Shown piece after piece: positions 23,100 to 30,753 of a stretch of 64,000 bases of DNA. The stretch is from Thermobifida halotolerans. Its GTDB lineage: Bacteria; Actinomycetota; Actinomycetes; Streptosporangiales; Streptosporangiaceae. Both the position numbers and the translations under genes were made by a program. Below the pieces are notes generated by a model that did no database searches, was not told the origin of the DNA, and worked only from the letters and a program-made list of their open reading frames with translations. Where the stretch lies: contig NZ_CP063196.1 in NCBI RefSeq assembly GCF_003574835.2, forward strand, positions 1,178,001 through 1,242,000. The letters are read 5' to 3'. Each line of letters begins with the position of its first letter. Position 1 is the first letter of the stretch.

Positions 23100-23765
23100 A
23101 TGCGCAGGACAACGGCAGCGGTCCTGGGGCTGGCAGCCGCGCTCGCCGTCGCGGTGCCCGCCACCGCCCACGCCGACGGACGCGACCCGGTCGTCTTCGT
23201 CCACGGCTACGGCGGCAGCGGCTCCAACTGGGACTCGATGATCGAGGACTTCGTCGACGACGGGTGGGACCGCGACGAGCTGTACACCGTCACCTACGAC
23301 GCCTCGGTCTCCAACACGGTGATCGCCGAACAGGTCGCCGACAAGGTCGACCAGGCGCTCGCCGAGACCGGCGCGGACAGGGCGGACATCGTCGCCCACT
23401 CCATGGGCAGCCTCTCCTCCCGCTGGTACGTCAGGTTCCTCGGCGGCCAGGACCGCGTCGACAACTGGATCTCCCTCGGTGGCCCCAACCGGGGATCGGT
23501 CGTGGAGCTGCCGTGCGTGCGGACCAGCCCCGCCTGCGCGGAGGTCGTCGTCGGCTCGCGGTTCCTGCAGATCCTCAACGGCGGGGACCCCACCCCCGGG
23601 AACGTGACCTACACGACCCTCCGCTCCCCGTGCGACCTCGTCGTCCTGCCCCACAGCAGCGTGACGCTGGAGGGCGCGGACAACCGGCTGACCCTGTGCG
23701 TCAGCCACACCTCGATGGTGACGAGCCCGACCGTCTCGGCGAGTGTGCGCAACGTGCTGTCGTGA
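23100..23765 (+). CDS. Secreted class 2 lipase/esterase (LipA-like)
   Basis: A 221-residue secreted protein. Residues 1-26 form a Sec signal peptide (MRRTT, hydrophobic core, then ATAHA before the cleavage site). The mature enzyme starts near DGRDPVVFVHGYGGSGSNWD, a lipase oxyanion segment. The nucleophile is in AHSMGS, and candidate Asp and His are in LRSPCDLVV and CVSHTSM, spaced as in Bacillus subtilis LipA. Four cysteines could make two disulfides, as expected outside the cell. AGAGGAAG precedes the ATG. The gene ends at a perfect 18-bp hairpin. Confidence 0.88.
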   Translation: MRRTTAAVLGLAAALAVAVPATAHADGRDPVVFVHGYGGSGSNWDSMIEDFVDDGWDRDELYTVTYDASVSNTVIAEQVADKVDQALAETGADRADIVAHSMGSLSSRWYVRFLGGQDRVDNWISLGGPNRGSVVELPCVRTSPACAEVVVGSRFLQILNGGDPTPGNVTYTTLRSPCDLVVLPHSSVTLEGADNRLTLCVSHTSMVTSPTVSASVRNVLS

Positions 23766-23775
23766 CGCGCGCGGC

Positions 23776-23818
23776 GCGGCCGTGCGGTCTTCGACCGGAC
23801 CGAAGACCGCACGGCCGC
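23776..23818 (+). terminator. Perfect 18-bp hairpin after the lipase gene
   Basis: Arms 23776-23793 and 23801-23818 are exact reverse complements with a 7-nt loop, starting 10 bp after the lipase stop. Confidence 0.88.
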
Positions 23819-23852
23819 AACGGCGAAAGCCCGGATTGTCCGGCCGCTGGGC

Positions 23853-24644
23853 ATGGGCGAAGATGGCCGGGTGACCCAGACGAGCGAGACCCCCCAGCCC
23901 CGGTCCCCCGAATCCGCCCATCTCCCCTTCACCACCCTGATGAACTTCCGCGACGTGGGCGGAGCGCGCACCGCCGACGGCGGCAGAATCCGCACCGGGC
24001 GGCTCTACCGCAGCGCCACCCCCCAGTTCCTCGACGCGGCCGAGGCGCGCAGGCTCGTCCACGACATCGGCGTGCGCACCCGCATCGACCTGCGCGGCCG
24101 GACCGAGGCGAGCGAGGCGGACAGCCCCGCGCTCGCCGAGGCCGGAGTCGGGGTCGCCCACCTGCCGCTGTACGCGGGCGGACGCCGGATGGCCGACAGC
24201 CCGCCCAGGAGCAGCACCGCGATCGCCGCCCACTACCTGCGCTACCTGGAGCACGCCGCCGACTCGCTCACCCGGATGGTGCGCACCCTGGGCGAGCGTC
24301 CCCGCCTGCCCGCCCTGGTCCACTGCGCGGCCGGCAAGGACCGCACCGGAGCCGCGGTCGCGCTCGTGCTCGCGGCGGTCGGCGCCGACCGGGACGACAT
24401 CGTGGCCGACTACGCGCGCACCGGCGCCCACCTCGACGCCATCCACGCCCAGCTGAGCGGGGTCCCCGCCTACCAGCAGCGGCTCGCGGCCATGCCGGAG
24501 GAGACCTTCAGCGCCTTCCCCGACACCATGGAGGTCTTCCTCGACCGGCTCGACGCCGACCACGGGGGTGCCCGCGGCTACCTGGTGGACCGCGGCGTCA
24601 CGACGGAGGAGTTGCGGAGGCTGACGGACGCCCTGGTGGAGTAG
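23853..24644 (+). CDS. Tyrosine-protein phosphatase, MptpB-like
   Basis: A 263-residue phosphatase of the Y_phosphatase3 family. It has the N-terminal LMNFRDVGGARTADG, then GRLYRSA, and the catalytic P-loop VHCAAGKDRTG (Cys and Arg of Cx5R both present, about residue 162) with the extra Lys-Asp typical of MptpB/LipA-type enzymes, which can also act on phosphoinositides. The GTG at 23871 is an alternative start; neither has a good Shine-Dalgarno sequence. The last 47 bp overlap the 3' end of the convergent MFS gene. Confidence 0.85.
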   Translation: MGEDGRVTQTSETPQPRSPESAHLPFTTLMNFRDVGGARTADGGRIRTGRLYRSATPQFLDAAEARRLVHDIGVRTRIDLRGRTEASEADSPALAEAGVGVAHLPLYAGGRRMADSPPRSSTAIAAHYLRYLEHAADSLTRMVRTLGERPRLPALVHCAAGKDRTGAAVALVLAAVGADRDDIVADYARTGAHLDAIHAQLSGVPAYQQRLAAMPEETFSAFPDTMEVFLDRLDADHGGARGYLVDRGVTTEELRRLTDALVE

Positions 24645-26091
24645 CCGACCGCCGTGTCCGCTCGGCGCTCAGCGGGGCGGCGATGTCCTCCAGGGAACGG
24701 CGGGCCGCCTCGACACCGATGAGGATCTCCACGATCCCCGCGGCGATCATCAGTCCCGCGCCCAGGTAGTAGCCGAACGCCACCCGGCCCGCCTCGCCGC
24801 TGCCCACCAGGATCCCGAACAGGCCGGGGCCGAGGATGCCGCCCAGGGCGGTGCCCGTCGCGTAGAACAGGGCGATGGCCTGGGGGCGGGTCTCCATGGG
24901 GAAGATCTCGCTGACGGTCAGGTAGGCGGAGCTGGCGCCCGCGGAGGCGACGAAGAAGACCACGCACCAGCACACGGTCAGCGTGACGGCGGTCAGCAGC
25001 CCGTTCTGGAACAGAACTCCGGTGCCGACCAGCAGCAGTCCGGAGCCGATGTAGGTGCCCGCGATCATGGGTTTGCGGCCCACGGTGTCGAAGAGGGGCC
25101 CCAGCAGCACCGGACCGAGGAAGTTGCCCAGCGCCAGCGGAATGATGAACAGCGGCGCGAGTCCCGAGGGGACGCCGAAGAACACGGTCAGCACCAGCGC
25201 CTGGGTGAAGAACACCGCGTTGTACAGGAACGCCTGCCCCATGAACAGCGACAGGCCCAAAACGGTGCGCCGCGGGTAGGTGCGCACCATGGTGGCGGCG
25301 AGCTCCCGGAACGTGGTGGTGTCGCGCTGCCGCAGGGTCAGCACGCGGTTGGGGTCGATCGGGGGCAGCCGGTCGCGGTGGGTCTCGGCGGCGACCTCCT
25401 GCTCGATGCCGCGCACCACCTGTTCGGCCTCCTCCTCGCGGCCGTGGATGACCAGCCAGCGCGGGCTCTCCGGCACGACGCGCCGCACCACCAGGATGAT
25501 CAGGCCCAGCGCGCCGCCGATCGCGAACGTCGCCCGCCAGCCGATGTCCTCGGGCAGGATCTCGGGATTGAGGAGCGGGTAGGCCATCGCCGCCCCGGCC
25601 GCGGCCCCCAGCCAGTACGACCCGTTGATGATGAGCGCGATCCGGCCGCGCAGCCGCGCCGGAACCATCTCGTCGATCGCCGAGTTGATCGCCGCGTACT
25701 CCCCGCCGACACCGAAGCCGGTGAAGAACCGGCACGCGTAGAACCACCACACGTTGGGCGAGAACGCGGTCAGCGCCGTGGCCGCCAGGTAGACGCCCAG
25801 GGTGACCAGGAAGATCCTGCGGCGGCCGTACCTCTCGGTCAGGTGGCCGAAGAACAGCGCCCCGGAGCAGGCGCCGATGATGTAGACCGACGCGGCGAAA
25901 CCGACCTGCGCCTCGCTGATCTCCAGGCCGCTGCCCGGTTCGGTGATGCGCGAACCGATCGCGCCCACGATCGTGACCTCTAGACCGTCCAGAATCCACA
26001 CGCTGCCCAGCCCGACCAGGACCAGCCAGTGCCAACGGGCCCAGGGCAGGCGGTCGAGCCGGGCGGGGATGTCGGTTGTGACGCTGCTCAT
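24598..26091 (-). CDS. MFS transporter, sugar/metabolite porter family
   Basis: A 497-residue permease with about 12 membrane segments. Major facilitator motifs are visible: GHLTERYGRRR in the first cytoplasmic loop (GxxxD/ERxGRR), PESPRWL after helix 6, and DTVGRKP in the matching loop of the second half. This pattern is that of the sugar/aromatic acid:H+ symporter group. The ATG at 26091 has AGGGGG upstream. The 3' end overlaps the convergent phosphatase gene by 47 bp. Substrate unknown. Confidence 0.88.
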   Translation of the reverse strand: MSSVTTDIPARLDRLPWARWHWLVLVGLGSVWILDGLEVTIVGAIGSRITEPGSGLEISEAQVGFAASVYIIGACSGALFFGHLTERYGRRRIFLVTLGVYLAATALTAFSPNVWWFYACRFFTGFGVGGEYAAINSAIDEMVPARLRGRIALIINGSYWLGAAAGAAMAYPLLNPEILPEDIGWRATFAIGGALGLIILVVRRVVPESPRWLVIHGREEEAEQVVRGIEQEVAAETHRDRLPPIDPNRVLTLRQRDTTTFRELAATMVRTYPRRTVLGLSLFMGQAFLYNAVFFTQALVLTVFFGVPSGLAPLFIIPLALGNFLGPVLLGPLFDTVGRKPMIAGTYIGSGLLLVGTGVLFQNGLLTAVTLTVCWCVVFFVASAGASSAYLTVSEIFPMETRPQAIALFYATGTALGGILGPGLFGILVGSGEAGRVAFGYYLGAGLMIAAGIVEILIGVEAARRSLEDIAAPLSAERTRRSATPPGRPSASATPPS

Positions 26092-26321
26092 GGCGCATCC
26101 CCCTGACCGGAACGCGCGAGGAGCAATCCCGGATTGACCGAGGAATTGTCCGACAGGGGGCTCCTCTTGGAGCGGTGCTCCGACCGCGGACGCGCCGGTG
26201 TGAGACGGTCCCGAAGAAACCGTAAAACTCAGGGCAAACGGGGTGGGTCCCACGGGGTGGGGGTAGTCGGCGACCCGTGCGAGTCCGTCCGACTCGTCCG
26301 ACCACGCGACAAGGAGAGACA

Positions 26322-26816
26322 ATGAGGCTGGAGAACCCGAGGGACCTGTTCGTCTACAACCTTTCGTCGATCTACACCGGCGAGAAGAAGATCGTCGAGA
26401 TGCTGGACGAGGTGTCCGGCAAGGTCAACGACTCGACCCTGTCGCAGATGCTGCGCCACCACAGGGAGGAGACGCAGCAGCAGATCCAGAACCTGGACCA
26501 GTGCTTCCAGGCGATCGGTGAGTCGCCGCAGCAGGTCCCCTGCCCCGTGGTCGACGCGATCCACCAGGAGTTCCGCCAGTTCGCCGACATGAACCCGTCT
26601 CCCCAGGTGCTGACGATGTTCGCGCTGGCCGGGGCGGACAAGACCGAGCACTTCGAGATCGCCGCCTACCGGGGCCTGGTCAACAAGGCGATGCTCATGG
26701 GTGAGACCACGTGCATCCAGTTGCTGGAGACCAACCTCCTGCAGGAGGAGGAGACGGCGGGCAAGCTGGAGCGGTTCGCCAACGAACTGGGCCGCAAGGC
26801 GCTCGCGGCGACCTGA
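26322..26816 (+). CDS. DUF892 (YciF-like) ferritin-fold stress protein
   Basis: A 164-residue all-helical protein of the DUF892/YciE-YciF family. It begins with the typical NPRDLFVYNLSSIYTGEKKIVEML and contains likely di-metal ligands in the HHREET and DKTEHFE stretches. These ferritin-like proteins are induced by osmotic or general stress in other bacteria. AAGGAGAG precedes the ATG. A GGGTAG at 26261 could be part of a sigma-B-like promoter, but the match is weak. A 13-of-14-bp hairpin follows. The upstream gap 26092-26321 holds nothing else. Confidence 0.82.
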   Translation: MRLENPRDLFVYNLSSIYTGEKKIVEMLDEVSGKVNDSTLSQMLRHHREETQQQIQNLDQCFQAIGESPQQVPCPVVDAIHQEFRQFADMNPSPQVLTMFALAGADKTEHFEIAAYRGLVNKAMLMGETTCIQLLETNLLQEEETAGKLERFANELGRKALAAT

Positions 26817-26829
26817 CCCGGACGACCGC

Positions 26830-26862
26830 GGGGGCGGCGACCGCTCGGCGGTCACCGCCCCC
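26830..26862. terminator. GC-rich hairpin between DUF892 and DUF2795 genes
   Basis: Arms of 14 nt (26830-26843 and 26849-26862) pair with a single mismatch around a 5-nt loop, between two convergent genes. Confidence 0.7.
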
Positions 26863-26890
26863 GTGCTGTGCTGCCGTGCTCCGCGACCGG

Positions 26891-27229
26891 TCAGCTTCCC
26901 CGGTTCTCCCCGAGCTCCTCCTCGATGGGGGTGGGCGACGCCTCTCGCATGTGCTCGGCCAGTCCCGGCTTGCTCTGCCGGGCCTGCCTGCTCTGCTGGT
27001 CCTGCTCGGCCGGGGTCCGCTGCCGCGGCGCGGCGGGGTCGACGGGAATCGACCGCAGGATCTCGTCCTCGTTGGCGTAGTCGCCCAGCGGCAGCGCCCG
27101 CACCGCCTTCAGCGCCTCGGTCGAGGCAGCGTTGCGTTCGGCGCACGCCACGACCGCCTCCTTGCCGGCCGGGTAGTCGAGATCCGACAGGGCCCTGCGG
27201 ACCTCGTCGGTGTCGTGCAGCAGCGCCAT
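26891..27229 (-). CDS. DUF2795 family protein
   Basis: A 112-residue protein. The first 70 residues (DEVRRALSDLDYPAGKEAVVACAERN then ALPLGDYANEDEILRSI) match the DUF2795 fold, a small helical domain common in actinobacteria. The Pro/Gln-rich tail is low in complexity. GAGGAGG precedes the ATG. It is the most downstream of three leftward genes (DUF2267, DUF2267-PCD, DUF2795) that often appear together in actinobacterial stress regulons. No biochemical role is known. Confidence 0.75.
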   Translation of the reverse strand: MALLHDTDEVRRALSDLDYPAGKEAVVACAERNAASTEALKAVRALPLGDYANEDEILRSIPVDPAAPRQRTPAEQDQQSRQARQSKPGLAEHMREASPTPIEEELGENRGS

Positions 27230-27269
27230 GGTGCCTCCTCGAATCTGTTCTCGCCGGTCGCGGTCTGGC

Positions 27270-27980
27270 TCAGCCGCCCGACCCCACCTCCGCGACCGCC
27301 CGGTCCACCCGTTCGGCCAGTTCGATGTCCTGGGTGGTCACCGCGCCCACCGACGCGGTCTGCACCGTGAACACGATGCCGTCGTCGGTGGTCTCGTGGT
27401 GGGGCGAGCTGTTCAGGTCCCGGCAGAGCCGGTCGACGCGGGCCAGCAGCGGCGGGATCCGGTCCTTGGGCAGCCGCACCGACCGGGTGAGGCGACGGGT
27501 GTCGCCCTCCCAGTCGGGTAGCCGCTCCCGGGCGGCGCTCAGGGTGGCCTCGTCGAGACGGGACGGTGCCCCGGTCGCTCCCGTGTCGGAGCGCCCCTGG
27601 GCCCCGACCGGGTCGCGGACCCACTCCGCGAGGTCCTCCGGCAGCGAGACGGCCAGGTCCTCGCCCAGGCCGGGCGAGGCCAGGGCGATCTCGGACAGCA
27701 CCGTCCGGGTCAGCTGCAGTCCGTGTTCGGGCGGGCAGTGCAGGTCCTCTCCCACCCGTCGGGCCAGCGCACCGGAGTCGGTCGCAAAGGCGGCGCCGGT
27801 ACCGCCGACGTTGTTCCGTAGCGATCTCGGCAGTTCCTGGCGCAGCTCCTCCCTGGCGCGCGGGACGAGGTGCGGGGACAGGGCGGCCACCACGGCGTGG
27901 ACCGCGCGGCGCGCCTCCTCGGAGTCGGCGACCTCGTCGTGTGCGGCGACACGGTCGATGAGTTCCTGGTGTGCGATCAA
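27270..27980 (-). CDS. DUF2267 domain fused to a pterin-carbinolamine-dehydratase-like domain
   Basis: A 236-residue two-domain protein starting at TTG with GAGAGGAG upstream. Residues about 1-135 are a DUF2267 domain, like the next gene (pattern LPRSLR and LPEDLAEWV). Residues about 150-236 resemble pterin-4a-carbinolamine dehydratase: LPDWEGDTRRLTRSVRL, then SPHHETTDDGIVFTVQTASVGAVTTQDIELAERVDR, which parallels the PCD motif HHP...V.L.TH..GG.T..D..LA..ID. The His-His pair is kept, but the Pro after it is Glu and the later catalytic His is Ser, so activity is doubtful and a binding or regulatory role is possible. Confidence 0.7.
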   Translation of the reverse strand: MIAHQELIDRVAAHDEVADSEEARRAVHAVVAALSPHLVPRAREELRQELPRSLRNNVGGTGAAFATDSGALARRVGEDLHCPPEHGLQLTRTVLSEIALASPGLGEDLAVSLPEDLAEWVRDPVGAQGRSDTGATGAPSRLDEATLSAARERLPDWEGDTRRLTRSVRLPKDRIPPLLARVDRLCRDLNSSPHHETTDDGIVFTVQTASVGAVTTQDIELAERVDRAVAEVGSGG

Positions 27981-28110
27981 CGGTCGTCTCCTCTCCACGG
28001 CGGGTGGCGGACGTGTCCGGCCGAGCGTGTCCGGACCGGGACGACCGCGACGCCGGACGGACGGCTCCGCGGTCGTCGGCCGGTCCCGCCGCCGTCCGTC
28101 GGAGCGGTGC

Positions 28111-28512
28111 TCAGCCCGTGCTGCCGGCCAGGGTGAGCTGGCGCAGGTCGTCCGGCAGGCTGTGGCGGACCTTGTCCATGGTGCTGCCGGTGGTCGCCTC
28201 GTCGAGGATCTCGAAGACCACCCGCGCCATGTGCGCGGCCTTCGGGTCGTCGGTGTGCGCCCGGTCCCTGACGCGGGAGATGAACTCGTCCTGGCCGAAC
28301 CGGCTCCCGTGTTCGGCCCCGGCCTGGGTGGTGATGCGTCGTACGTGCTCGCTGATCTCCCTGGGGAGCTGTGCGGCGAGGTCGTTGGCGAGGTCGGCGG
28401 GAATCCGCTCGGCGAGGGTCTCCAGTGTCGCCCTGGTCGCCGCCTCGGCCGCCCCCCTGCTGTCCAGCCGGGCCCGTGCCTGCACCTGTCCGATGAACGT
28501 GTCGTGCTGCAT
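28111..28512 (-). CDS. DUF2267 family protein
   Basis: A 133-residue DUF2267 protein (MQHDTFIGQVQARARL, then LAERIPADLANDLAAQLPREI and the C-terminal LPDDLRQLTLAG). The fold appears to be two related helical repeats. GGAGGAAG precedes the ATG. It is first in a run of leftward genes with the DUF2267-PCD fusion 130 bp downstream. Function unknown; the family is typical of actinobacterial stress regions. Confidence 0.78.
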   Translation of the reverse strand: MQHDTFIGQVQARARLDSRGAAEAATRATLETLAERIPADLANDLAAQLPREISEHVRRITTQAGAEHGSRFGQDEFISRVRDRAHTDDPKAAHMARVVFEILDEATTGSTMDKVRHSLPDDLRQLTLAGSTG

Positions 28513-28844
28513 TGCTCTTCCTCCGTGTGCGCGTCGGAAGCGATGAGCCGTCCGCGCCGCGAACCCCCGTCCCACGGCGCGGACCGCCTGCCCTCCTTGG
28601 AGGCCCCTACCAAAAGCGCAGGTGAGTATGCGGCTCCGTGCGGCTTTTGGGGCGGGGCGGGCGGTGTGGTGGGGAGTGGGGCGATCGGCCGGTTCCGGTC
28701 GCGCGGGGCCGGAGTTGCCGTGCGGGCGCCGGAAGACGGAAGAATGGCCCGAATGCGGGGCGTTACGCGGCGGAGCCGCTGAGTGGCCCTTCCCGTCGCT
28801 CCCGTCCCGCGGTACCGACGTCGAGAACAAGAGAAGAAGCAGCG
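28513..28844. other. Gene-free divergent region
   Basis: This 332-bp stretch separates the leftward DUF2267 gene from the rightward lipoprotein gene and must contain both promoters. I see no convincing gene, strong repeat or recognisable operator in it. Confidence 0.4.
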
Positions 28845-29474
28845 ATGACGATTCCCCCCACCAGGAAGCGGCTGCGGCGGGCGGTCGCCGCGGCCGCCGC
28901 CGCGGCGACCGCGACCGCGCTGGGCGCGTGCGGCGGTCCCGACCTCAGCCAGTACCGGGCCGCAGCCGTGCCGGAGGAGGCCCCGGCGCTCGACGAGGGC
29001 ATGCTGCCTCCGGAGCCCGCGGAGGGGGCACCGGTCGTCGAGCGGCTGGAGTGGAAGATCCTCCGGGCGACCGCCGAGTACGCCAGGGAGTTGCCCCTCG
29101 GCACCACCGCCGAGTGTCCCGAGATCGGCGACTCCCAGGACAGGGTGGAGGTCACCTGCACCGTCACCTACCGGGGCCTGGAGGTGCCGTGGAACGCGGA
29201 GGTCTCCAACGGCGGCTCCGTCACCACCTACAGCGCCGAGGCCGCGGAGGGGCGCGCGGTCGCCCGCGACGTCGTCGAGGACTGCGCCCGCCACAGGTCC
29301 GGTGCCGAGCACGTCCGTTGCGACATGGACGAGGTGGAGCTGATCGGCCCCGACTACGAGGACGGGGACATCCTCTGCGGCTGGGCCTCCGAGGACGGCC
29401 AGGGCAGCCTGAAGTTCGTGCCCTCCTCCGCTCCCGGCATGCGGGACGACTTCTGGCTGGCTCCGGTCGACTGA
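28845..29474 (+). CDS. Putative lipoprotein
   Basis: A 209-residue protein with a lipoprotein signal: basic start (TRKRLRRAV), an Ala-rich hydrophobic core and the lipobox ALGAC at about residue 27, after which the mature protein begins with a lipidated Cys. Four further cysteines lie in the secreted part (AECPE, VTCTV, EDCARH, VRCDM) plus one in ILCGWA. The small mid-domain (TAECPE, RVEVTCTV) is reminiscent of DUF4333-like extracytoplasmic domains, but I would not assert it. AGAAGAAG precedes the ATG. Confidence 0.72.
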   Translation: MTIPPTRKRLRRAVAAAAAAATATALGACGGPDLSQYRAAAVPEEAPALDEGMLPPEPAEGAPVVERLEWKILRATAEYARELPLGTTAECPEIGDSQDRVEVTCTVTYRGLEVPWNAEVSNGGSVTTYSAEAAEGRAVARDVVEDCARHRSGAEHVRCDMDEVELIGPDYEDGDILCGWASEDGQGSLKFVPSSAPGMRDDFWLAPVD

Positions 29475-29531
29475 CGGCGGGCGGGCGCGGCCCCGGTCCC
29501 CCGGAGCGGCACGGGTCGGCGGGCGTCCGGA

Positions 29532-29545
29532 TGGGAGCGCTCCCA
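29532..29545. promoter_or_regulatory. Perfect CelR/CebR-type LacI-family operator
   Basis: The 14-bp palindrome TGGGAGCGCTCCCA is identical to the published CelR binding site that controls cellulase genes in Thermobifida fusca. It lies 74 bp before the Old Yellow Enzyme start and 58 bp after the lipoprotein stop. No glycoside hydrolase gene is adjacent. Confidence 0.72.
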
Positions 29546-29618
29546 CATTCGGCTGTTGTGGCGCATCTCACAGCGAGGAGGGGAATGCGGGAGCGCACCG
29601 CGTCGATTCGTGCTCTGT

Positions 29619-30686
29619 GTGAGCTTCCTCTTCGAACCGATCAAACTGCGCGACACCGTCATCCGCAACCGGGTGTGGGTCTCCCCGATGTGTCAGTACT
29701 CGGCCGTGGACGGAGTGCCCGACGACTGGCACCTGGTCCACCTCGGACAGTTCGCCACCGGCGGGGCCGGACTGGTGATGGCCGAGGCCACCGCCGTGGT
29801 CCCCGAGGGCCGGATCAGCCCCGCCGACACCGGGCTGTGGAACGACGAGCAGGTCGCCGCCTGGCGGCGGATCACCGACTTCCTGCGCGGCCACGGCGCG
29901 GTGCCCGCGATCCAGTTGGCGCACGCGGGCCGCAAGGCGTCCACGGCTCCCCCCTGGGAGGAGGAGCGCACGGTCCCCGAGTCGGAGGGCGGCTGGACCA
30001 CGGTCAGTGCCACCGGCAGGCCGTTCGGTGGCCTCGCCGCACCGCGCGCGCTGACCACCGCGGAGATCGCCGAACTGCCCGGGCGCTTCGCCGCGGCCGC
30101 CCGCCGCGCCGAGGCCGCCGGATTCGACGTGGTGGAACTGCACTTCGCGCACGGCTACCTGGCCCACCAGTTCTACTCCCCCCTCGTCAACGACCGCACC
30201 GACGCCTACGGCGGCGGCTTCGACAACCGGGTGCGACTGCTGCTGGAGATCACCGAGGCGGTACGGGAGGTCTGGCCGCGGCAGCGCCCCCTGTTCGTGC
30301 GGCTCTCCGCCACCGACTGGGTCGACGGCGGCTGGACCTGCGACGACTCGGTGCGCCTGGCCCGACTGCTCGCCGAACGCGGCGTCGACCTCGTCGACAC
30401 CTCCAGCGGCGGCGCGGTGCCGCGCGCCCCCATCCGGATCCGCCCCGGATACCAGGTGCCCTTCGCCCGGCGGATCAGAACCGAGGCCGACGTGCCGACC
30501 GGCGCGGTCGGCCTGATCACCGCGCCCGAGCAGGCCGAGGAGATCGTCGCCTCCGGCTCCGCCGACGCGGTGCTGCTGGGCCGCGCGCTGCTGCGCGACC
30601 CGCACTGGCCGCTGCGCGCCGCCGAGGCGCTGCGCGCGGGCGACGGCCTGTGGCCCCGACCGTACGAACGCGCCCGCCTCACCTAG
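29619..30686 (+). CDS. Old Yellow Enzyme family NADH:flavin oxidoreductase (YqjM-like)
   Basis: A protein of about 355 residues with a TIM-barrel ene-reductase pattern: FEPIKLRDTVIRNRVWVSPMCQYSA (N-terminal FMN contact with Cys, YqjM class), PAIQLAHAGRKAST, ELHFAHGYLAHQFYSPLVNDRTDAYGG (substrate His and Tyr) and AVLLGRALLRDPHWP. These enzymes reduce activated C=C bonds with FMN and NAD(P)H. The start is uncertain: GTG 29619 fits the family length but lacks a Shine-Dalgarno sequence. A CelR-type palindrome lies just upstream, suggesting control by a LacI-type regulator. Confidence 0.88.
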   Translation: MSFLFEPIKLRDTVIRNRVWVSPMCQYSAVDGVPDDWHLVHLGQFATGGAGLVMAEATAVVPEGRISPADTGLWNDEQVAAWRRITDFLRGHGAVPAIQLAHAGRKASTAPPWEEERTVPESEGGWTTVSATGRPFGGLAAPRALTTAEIAELPGRFAAAARRAEAAGFDVVELHFAHGYLAHQFYSPLVNDRTDAYGGGFDNRVRLLLEITEAVREVWPRQRPLFVRLSATDWVDGGWTCDDSVRLARLLAERGVDLVDTSSGGAVPRAPIRIRPGYQVPFARRIRTEADVPTGAVGLITAPEQAEEIVASGSADAVLLGRALLRDPHWPLRAAEALRAGDGLWPRPYERARLT

Positions 30687-30693
30687 AACGGGC

Positions 30694-30752
30694 GGTCCCG
30701 ACGCGAGGGGCCCGAGTCCGCCCCGAGCGGACGGCCCTTTCGCGTCGGGACC
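30694..30752. terminator. Cruciform terminator between convergent OYE and HEAT genes
   Basis: GGTCCCGACGCGA (30694-30706) pairs perfectly with TCGCGTCGGGACC (30740-30752). The internal loop itself folds as GTCCGC/GCGGAC (30716-30732). The structure fills the gap between two convergent stops and should end transcription from both sides. Confidence 0.82.
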
Positions 30753-30753
30753 C

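Noticed and set aside
26241-26266. Sigma-B type promoter (GNNT-N16-GGGTAG) before the DUF892 gene
   Set aside because: The match is too loose in G-rich DNA to claim; mentioned only in the gene entry.
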